NCBI GenBank assembly: GCA_015847255.1
Contig: JADLZK010002845.1
Span: 1 to 64,000 of the forward strand
Length of the DNA: 64,000 nucleotides
Origin: Hyparrhenia diplandra
Lineage: Eukaryota; Streptophyta; Magnoliopsida; Poales; Poaceae
Direction: 5' to 3'
Positions within the stretch are counted from its first letter, which is position 1. Each line of letters starts with the position of its first letter. The notes under the pieces were generated by a model that was given only the letters and a program-made list of their open reading frames with translations, searched no databases and was not told the origin of the DNA. Shown piece after piece: positions 57,029 to 64,000 of the stretch. Made by a program: the position numbers and the translations under genes.

Positions 57029-57574
57029 TCACACCATGGCGATGGCGGCAGACGAAGTGAGCCCGTGCACCCTCCAGAACACCTCACCGGCGGCATCGGT
57101 GCTGTTGGCGTCGACGGCGACGGCGCCGACGAGCGCCCGGAGCGCGCCGCAGACGACGGTCGGCGCGGACGCGCTGGTCCGGCCGGCGACGCGCACGACG
57201 TCCGGGATCCCCAGGCGCTTCCCGGCCCTGGCGCACGCGGCCCCAGAGGCGGCCTCGCTGGCGGGCGCGCGACACGGCGGAGGGCGCGGCGTCGCGGTCG
57301 GCGTCCGGGGGGCGCGGATCGCCGCGGCGGACTCCGCGGCGGAAAGGCCGAGGATGGCGAGCGCGCGGCCGTTCTCGCGGGAGTAGGAGGCGTGCGTCAT
57401 GGCGCGGCGCAGCAGGGACGGCGCGCGGAAGGCGTAGCCCACCCGCGACTGGAGCTCGGCCAGCGCCGCGTCGAACGGGGAGGCGGAGAGCGGCGCGGCG
57501 CGTGGGTGGGAGGGGAGGGAGGCGACGAGGAGCAGGAGGGCGAGGAGGATCGGTGGTGGCGTTGGAGTCGCCAT
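57029..57574 (-). CDS. RNase III-like protein, NFD2 type
   Basis: Small plant protein with a single RNase III-like domain. Arabidopsis NFD2 (NUCLEAR FUSION DEFECTIVE 2) is needed for polar nuclear fusion. Single exon, about 181 aa. The start at 57574 gives a hydrophobic signal-like N terminus (PPPILLALLLLVASLPSHPR), suggesting targeting to the secretory or an organellar route. The domain opens with FDAALAELQSRVGYAFRAPS and LLRRAMTHASYSRENGRALA, and later has CGALRALVGAVAVDANSTDA and FWRVHG. The classic acidic catalytic signature of RNase III is not intact, as usual for this subgroup, so catalysis is doubtful. Two offsetting shifts, near 57307-57312 and about 57262-57268, scramble some 17 residues in the middle. 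Confidence 0.82.
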   Translation of the reverse strand: MATPTPPPILLALLLLVASLPSHPRAAPLSASPFDAALAELQSRVGYAFRAPSLLRRAMTHASYSRENGRALAILGLSAAESAAAIRAPRTPTATPRPPPCRAPASEAASGAACARAGKRLGIPDVVRVAGRTSASAPTVVCGALRALVGAVAVDANSTDAAGEVFWRVHGLTSSAAIAMV

Positions 57575-59543
57575 TGCTGGTTGTCTGTTGCTGCGGCGGA
57601 AGTTGGTGGAGGCGCCGGCCGTGAAGTGGGGGAAAGTGGGGGACGCGGTGGTGCTCGCAATGGGCCCTGGGCCGGAGTCGTGGGCCGGGTTCACGATCGA
57701 GTCTAGTCAAGGTCGGCTCTCTCTCGGCCTCGATCGTGTGTGAAGTTCATTGCTGCTGTCTCTCAGTGCCGGTGTGATGATCAATTGATCATGTCTATCT
57801 CCCTCCGTAACGACATAGATTGATCCAACTTCAGTCGCAAAATCGTCTCTTACACATGAACGCACTCTTTATGTAATCAAAGGTACAAACTAACGCAAGC
57901 CCTCTTTAACCAACAACTACTAAATTTTTGATCCACCAGAAATAGAGGGCTACTTTATTGGATAGTAGTGCAAGCACACTCGATATCAATCCAATTAGCT
58001 GAATCCGAGGGCTAACTTGTGGTGTTGCTTGACTTTAGGTTCATAGAATAGGATGACATAGGCGGCTACAACCTATATCCTCACCCAATGGGTTTACATG
58101 GAAAAAAAACACAAGAATTGTTAACTTCTTCTTTAGCAAGTGAGCCTGTTGGGATGAAGCTCTACATTCCAAACCCTAACAACGAATGTGAAAAGCACTA
58201 TACTTTCAAAGTGTTTCATACCCAACACTTGTGGGGGTTCGTAAGAGACAACTAACATATCACCCTTTTCACCATATTTAGTCACGCCACTAAACGATCA
58301 GAATAATTGGATACATGTACTAGCTTCTTACCCAGTCACCTCTCATCACGAAATGTACCAAGTCTACTAGATGACACGATCACAGCATGCTACTTGACCC
58401 ATCGTTTTCATACTTAAGCTGTGGTAAGTATGAAAGGTGCTTAGACAACGGCAACAAAAACTTAGCCCTTAAACAACTAAAATGAATCACATGTTGCCCG
58501 ATGCCCTATTTTCGCGATAATGGCACCATGTGAGTCTTGATTTATCATTCTTCATTGATCAATTTGAACTATTTTCCGTTCTACAATTTGTTTTCTATTC
58601 ATATCTTAAATGATAAGCGCAAGTGGTAATGACAATGGCGTGGCTTGTAGATCAACAAGGCAAGAAATTTCCCTCTCTACAAAAGAAGAAAGGCCAAGGA
58701 ACTAGCCATTGGAGGTTCAAGATGACATTGATAATGAGAGATGTTGTCGACAAGATAGCGGAGCCACGCTTGACATGGATTGCGGTATAGGGAACCTTTA
58801 TGGTAGGTGGTGTAGGAACAATCGTCAAAAACGCCCGACCACCGAGGGGGAGCGAGAGAGGGGTAGGATATAGGTGTGAGTGACCATAAGAGAGACGATG
58901 ACCTAAGTCCTAGCATGGAAGGTTACATTACACCCTCTTATTGCACTCTCTTGTGTTGGATTTTGAATAGACACTCGATATTCAAACTGGATCACAAGTC
59001 TTCTAAATATCTCCATACTCCGATAATAATATTCATATACTTTGCACCTTAAACATGACCTCATGGTGTGAGGATAGATATCTATGTTATGGTACAGTAT
59101 AACAAAATAGTGACGTTCGAGTCCGCTCATTCATTCATAGCATCCGACCTGGACTGGATTCCCCTCCCCTGCAGAGAGATCCGCAATCGTTCTCCCTAGC
59201 TTTTAGGTTAGGTCGCCAGTTTACACAAACGCCCCTGGCAATAAACAAATATTTTAATTTGCGGCGCCCAACCACAGTCGCCATATCCCAACCTTCTCCC
59301 CTCGGCAATTCCAATTTCAGACCCCCTGCACTGCAATTCCCCTTTCCTCTCCCCTGCAATCGCAAACACCCGCGGCGGCGCCGGCACGAAAACCCTCGCC
59401 CGCGCGCCACGGCCAACGGAAGCCCCCGCCCCGCCCTCCAGCTAGCTTCAATCGCGAGCGATCCCCACCGCCCTCTCCTCCGAACCCTAGAGCTTTCCCC
59501 ATGGCGGCGTGAAGTAGGCGCGTACGGATCGCGCGGCTGGGAG
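57575..59543. other. Divergent intergenic region, NFD2-like / heat-shock factor
   Basis: About 2 kb. TCTCCCTCCGTAACGAC near 57800 resembles a Stowaway terminus. The middle (about 57980-58920) has no recognised gene and may be decayed retroelement sequence. The last 250 bp are CCC/GCC-rich and should be the leader of the heat-shock factor gene; a GAACCCTAG telo-box-like motif lies near 59480. Confidence 0.4.
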
Positions 59544-62500
59544 ATGCAGGGTGGGGTCGTGGCCCACGCCACCGCGGCGGCGGCAGCGGCCGCGTCGACG
59601 GTGACCACGGCGGTGCCGCCCCCGGTCCCGGCGCACGCGGCCGTGGTGGGGAACGGCGGCGGGGCTGCGGCCGCCGCGCCCCCCTCCCCGTTCCTCATGA
59701 AGACGTACGAGATGGTGGACGACCCGGCCACCGACGACGTCGTGTCCTGGGGCCCCGGGAACAACAGCTTCATCGTCTGGAACACGCCCGAGTTCGCCAG
59801 GGACCTCCTGCCCAAGTACTTCAAGCACAGCAACTTCTCCTCCTTCGTCAGGCAGCTCAACACCTACGTAAGTCATTACCCCGCACCCGCTGCTGACGCT
59901 CGCCTCGCCACCACTCTACTCTATGCTGTTGTCGTCCTTTGCGATTTGTTTTCGTGCTCACTGCTCACACAAATGGGATGTCGGCAATCACGACAGAATG
60001 AATCAGTAAGACTGCAAGGATAGACGGTGTCAACTCTGAACTGGGAAGGATGACGTCTACTTCTACTTTGCTTTAGCTCATCTGAACGGTAGCTGCTAGT
60101 AGTGGTAGCTTTTACTCCACGGCTGGATTTTGTCGAAATCTAACCTTTGCCCTTCTTACCTAGTGTTCTAACAAAATCCCCCAAAACTCTATGCCTCTAT
60201 GGCTGGATAGCCATAACTGTTTCTTTGCTCTGAATATTGGTAGCTACTGCCGAATATATTTCTTCAAGGCAAACGTGAGCAGTACATGTATCACACTTGC
60301 TTTCATATGCCTGCTTATCTACAACTACTGTTTCTTTTCTTTTTTACTTGTCAAATTGAGCACCATCCCATTGGAAGTCAAAATGACTTAGTTGTTGGTT
60401 GAGTTGGTGGCATCAAAATTTTTGGCCTTAGTACCTTTCTTAAAATATTCGTCTTGTCGGATGCTTCCATTTGTTTTCCTTCTTTACTTACTTGACTAGA
60501 CTCATAACTTAGCACACATGCGATTGACTAGATCTGTGTGCTTCATTTTCCATCTGCGCAACATGTATTTCTTAATCGCCTTAAGAACTCGTGAAATTTA
60601 GTTCAGCGTATGATCCATTTTAGGTATTCATTTTGTTATCATTCAAGGTTTCACCTCAAACCATGGTCCCTAACCATGAATCGACATTTCTATGCTAGAA
60701 TATTATTCATTATGCCTCGGAATCAATTCAATCAGATCATGTGCTGTTATGAGATGCCAATGTGTAGAGATCTGGAAACAGACAGCTGTTTCTGTTGCAT
60801 GTTTACTGGCACTCACATTCAAACTATTTCTGGTTTCCAATTAACTATAGAACAATCTGGGTGCCTCTTGTTTAGTAGATAATAGGTATTTTTAGAAGAA
60901 AGTTTGTGAGCTTACTTGCATATTATAACATTAAAACTGTTTGTTAGCTAAATATGTTTCTTGGTCAATTTAGGCTGTATTATCTCGTCAGATTTCTGAT
61001 GACCCATTCTTCAGGAATTTACATCTAGTTTGTATGTAACTTTTTAGGGGGTCCAAAGACATTTTAAATGATGCAATATGTTGTCATCAGAAACTTTGCA
61101 GCGACAAGCTGTCAACAGTTCATAAATCTATGGAGTTGTAAAAAGTCAAAAAGATGCTGTAAGAACATATGCTGATTTGTTCTTTCAGTTTGCTCTTTAT
61201 TTCTTGAACTTATTTTCCAAGTTAGTTATTGCATCAGGATAAGTCATTTCGACTTTGACATTTGTGTTACATCCACTGAAGAGCTATTTGTGTCATTTGG
61301 ACCGTTTTATAATAATGTCGTCTGTACCTTTCCCATGTTTGTGACTGGATTTAATCACATGCACCTTAATGATGATCTCATGTGGATTTAATCACATGCT
61401 CCTTAATTTAATTTGCACTCTGCTGACAATTGGGAGATATGATTTTCTCAGACGACAATTATATTGCACCCTAACAATCTCATCAGTGCCTTTTTTTACC
61501 AGGGGTTTAGAAAGGTTGATCCAGACAGATGGGAGTTTGCAAATGAGGGTTTTCTCAGGGGGACAAAAACATCTGCTGAAGACTATCAACAGAAGGAAAC
61601 CATCCTTGCAGGGGAACAGCCAACCACAGCAACCTCAGTTGCAGAACGCCCCTGTGCCTTCATGTGTAGAGGTGGGTAAGTTTGGGTTGGAGGAAGAGAT
61701 TGAACGCCTGAAAAGGGATAAGAATGTTCTTATGCAAGAGCTTGTCAGGCTGAGGCAGCAACAGCAAACAACAGACCATCAGCTGCAGACTTTGGGCAAG
61801 CGTCTTCAAGGGATGGAGTCACGGCAGCAACAGATGATGTCTTTCCTGGCTAAGGCAATGCAAAGTCCTGGTTTCCTAGCACAGTTTGTACAGCAAAACG
61901 AGAACAGCAGAAGAAGAATAGTAGCTACGAACAAGAAAAGGCGGCTACCCAAGCAAGATGGTGGCCTAGACTCCGAAAGTGCTGCTGCTTCATTGGACGG
62001 TCAAATTGTCAAGTATCAGCCTTTGATCAACGAAGCAGCCAAAGCAATGCTAAGGAAGATCCTAAAGCTAGACTCCTCGCATAGGTTTGAATCTATGGGC
62101 AATTCAGATAATAATAATTTTCTGCTGGAGAATTATATGCCAGCTGCTCAAGCTTTTGAGAGTTCTTCGTCAACAAGAAATTCTGGGGTCACCCTTGCAG
62201 AGGTTCCAGGTTTGCCATATGTTAGCGCAAGCTCTGGACTGTCAGCAATCTGTTCTCCTTCAGTGGCTCCTGAAATCCAATGCCCAGTTGTGATGGACAA
62301 CAATTCGTCTAACCAAGTGCCCAACATGAGTGCTGTGCCTCCTGTTTCAAATCCTATAACAGCAGGCTCGAGTGATATCAGTATTCCGAATTCTCAGATC
62401 TGGCAGACTTTGTAAATGAAGACTCTGTTAATATTCCTGGAGGAGCCTTTGAGATGCCTGGTCCTGAGTTTCCCCTGCCAGAAGGTGATGACAGTGTCCC

Positions 62501-62756
62501 CATCGAGACTGATGAGACCATGTACAACAATGATGAGACTCAGAGCCTTCCAGGCATCATCGACTCCTTCTGGGAGCAGTTCCTGGTAGGCAGCCCTTTA
62601 TCCACCGATAATGATGAAGTTGATTCGGGCGGACTAGATACAAGTGGGGCACCACAGGAGAATGGATGGAGCAAAGTGGGGAACATTGCTAATCTTACAG
62701 AACAGATGGGCCTACTATCATCAACAAATCACCGGGACTCAGGGAATGTGCTGTAA
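59544..62756 (+). CDS. HSFA1: Class A1 heat-shock transcription factor
   Basis: Master activator of the heat-stress response; it binds heat-shock elements as a trimer. Exons: 59544-59867 and 61503-62756; about 525 aa. An Ala/Pro-rich leader of about 50 residues precedes the DNA-binding domain, which runs from PFLMKTYEMVDDPATDDVVS through LPKYFKHSNFSSFVRQLNTY, the conserved intron site, to GFRKVDPDRWEFANEGFLRG. HR-A/B is the coiled coil LEEEIERLKRDKNVLMQELV onward with the class A insertion. The nuclear signal is NKKRRLPK. The activator AHA motif is DSFWEQFL, and the export signal is LTEQMGLL near the C terminus. One extra G at 61558-61562 and one missing base near 62386-62388 offset each other. 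Without correction most of the protein would be read out of frame. Confidence 0.93.
59868..61502 (+). other. Intron of the heat-shock factor gene
   Basis: A 1.6-kb intron at the position conserved in plant HSF DNA-binding domains. It is AT-rich and holds no gene I can support. Confidence 0.8.
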
Positions 62757-63834
62757 TATCTTATATGGTAGACTGGGATTCTGGTAATAAGTGTCGCCTG
62801 GCCTTTTGTTATTTTTGTTTTTCGCCAAAATGATATGCCCGGTATATCAACAACTCAACCTATATGCGGGGGGATTCAATCTTCCAGCCATGAATGATCT
62901 CAGCCAAGAATTCACCTGCTTGTATCTAGTGTTGGCAGGCTTGAGAACACGAGGGTTACTTGTTAAACCTGTATGATTACTTGTACTGTAGTTGCTGATA
63001 GTGTTTATTTATTTTTCTGGTGCACTTTGCAACTAACGTAGGAAACGGGGCAATACTAGCACTGTACTGTATTACTGTCCGGAGGCTAATGCTGACTTGT
63101 GACAGATTGGTCGTTTTCCAATCACTGTTGCTGAAAGTGAGGTGCCTATTTTCCGTAGTTTGGTTTCGATTTTTAGACGTGTCTAGATAAGACTTTGAAA
63201 TATGTTGCTGAAAGTGAGGCAAGTGATAGCTTTGACGGGTGACTTTGGTTGTTTACAGCCATTGTAACCGACCGAGGGTGGGGTGTGCATTTTCGTAGAT
63301 GCGGTATTTAAACTGATTTGAAGTTAGACACCGCTTATTAACTAATCATTGCATCCTCTTTCTCCTCCAGCCGAGACCTTTAAACTTGGTGTGTGTTTTA
63401 CAGCATGGTTAGTCTGACAAGTAGATCGTTTGTGGCGACGAGAAAATAAGAGCAAGACAGGTCTTGAGAGTCAGGATTCTGATCCAAGAAACCTCGTTGA
63501 TCATTGGGCAACAAGATAACAAAATAGAATCTTGTAGAAGATTTATATATGGTGGTCCACATGCTGGTCGAATCATATTCCTTGCTGGTAATGGTAATTC
63601 ACACCCACAAGACCAAACAAACTAACCTTCTCATAAACATGTTTACGTATCTGTTCTAAACTACAACGGCTACTAAGATATTATAGTCTCTGGCTTGCTG
63701 CATACATACCACGGCCAAAAGATACCCAGAAATTCGACAGATGCTCATGCTTGCTGCATACATACTCTTACCAAGCATCAACATCCTAGTTAGAAGAACA
63801 CCCTCCATTCCTACTTGCAGCGAGGAGCACGTTC
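62757..63834. other. 3' flanks of the heat-shock factor and SANT-domain genes
   Basis: Convergent 3' ends. A near-repeat of TTGCTGAAAGTGAGG occurs at about 63127 and 63203. CTTGCTGCATACATAC occurs at about 63694 and 63751. No further gene is supported. Confidence 0.5.
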
Positions 63835-64000
63835 CTACTTGCCAGCACCAGCCTTCTTCATCATGTTCCTCCACTTGTCCTTCAAATCAGGTGCCAGGCG
63901 CGTCTTGTGAAACACATGATGGCCATATTCTAATATCCGGATCCATGGAATTGGTGCATCATCCTGTGGAGTGAATATTTCCATCGCTTCCTGGATCATC
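63835..64000 (-). CDS. 3' end of a SANT/Myb telobox-type protein gene (partial)
   Basis: The frame runs leftward from the window edge to a TAG at 63835-63837; the 5' part lies outside. The visible 54 residues contain PIPWIRILEYGHHVFHKTRL followed directly by APDLKDKWRNMMKKAG. The DLKDKWRN motif is the helix-3 telobox signature of the Myb/SANT domain in plant telomere-binding and related proteins, with the family's tryptophan spacing. The protein ends a few residues after the domain. Which subfamily it belongs to cannot be told from this part. Confidence 0.75.
   Translation of the reverse strand, partial: MIQEAMEIFTPQDDAPIPWIRILEYGHHVFHKTRLAPDLKDKWRNMMKKAGAGK

Noticed and set aside
56996..57706. 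Plus-strand frame of over 200 codons across the NFD2-like gene
   Set aside because: Antisense to a recognisable RNase III-like protein; the translation is Arg/Gly-rich low complexity.
1..64000. CRISPR arrays, operons, phage or bacterial features
   Set aside because: Spliced genes and plant-specific families show this is plant nuclear DNA; no regularly spaced repeats of CRISPR type were seen.

Overview
This is nuclear DNA from a grass. Genes are split by GT-AG introns, exons are very GC-rich toward their 5' ends, MITE-like foldback elements lie between genes, and the proteins are plant-specific or have clear plant orthologues. From memory, and unchecked, the BREVIS RADIX-like plus class A1 heat-shock-factor neighbourhood recalls the distal long arm of rice chromosome 3. 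The species cannot be named from the sequence alone.

Layout: 1-7347 is repeat-rich and holds no gene I can support. A BREVIS RADIX-like gene (+, 7348-13244) has a 4.2-kb first intron. An unnamed coiled-coil membrane protein gene follows on the minus strand (14596-18933). Then come an ILP1/GCFC spliceosome-disassembly gene (-, 22072-24921), a TMEM70-like mitochondrial gene (+, 25399-26925), two gene fragments (27640-28450), a P-type PPR gene (-, 29654-31547), a BCP1/BCCIP gene (-, 32710-36069), a SOF1/DCAF13 WD40 gene (+, 36685-43134), a gamma-glutamylcyclotransferase-like gene (+, 44261-44806), an ArfGAP gene (-, 46258-49410), the exosome subunit RRP46 (-, 50621-53352), an RBM34/Nop12-like nucleolar RRM gene (+, 53671-56194), an NFD2-type RNase III-like gene (-, 57029-57574), a class A1 heat-shock factor (+, 59544-62756), and the 3' end of a SANT/telobox-type Myb gene (-, 63835-64000, cut by the window edge).

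How the genes relate: three housekeeping pairs are head-to-head across short promoters (ILP1/TMEM70-like, BCP1/SOF1, RRP46/RBM34). Four of these six proteins belong to ribosome biogenesis or rRNA processing, which makes the stretch from 32.7 to 56.2 kb a loose cluster of such genes. Site II (TGGGCC/T) and telo-box-like motifs occur in these promoters.

Two observations stand out. First, a segmental duplication has decayed reciprocally. One copy keeps the TMEM70-like gene plus a dead BCP1 last exon. The other keeps BCP1 plus only the TMEM70-like start region. Inside the last BCP1 intron lies a patchwork of LINE reverse-transcriptase sequence and pieces copied from the same intron and its neighbourhood. 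Second, almost every conserved gene carries single-base insertions or deletions, mostly in short homopolymers, that break an otherwise conserved frame. Because these occur across unrelated essential genes, I read them as residual sequencing or assembly errors. Protein lengths below assume the conserved frame.
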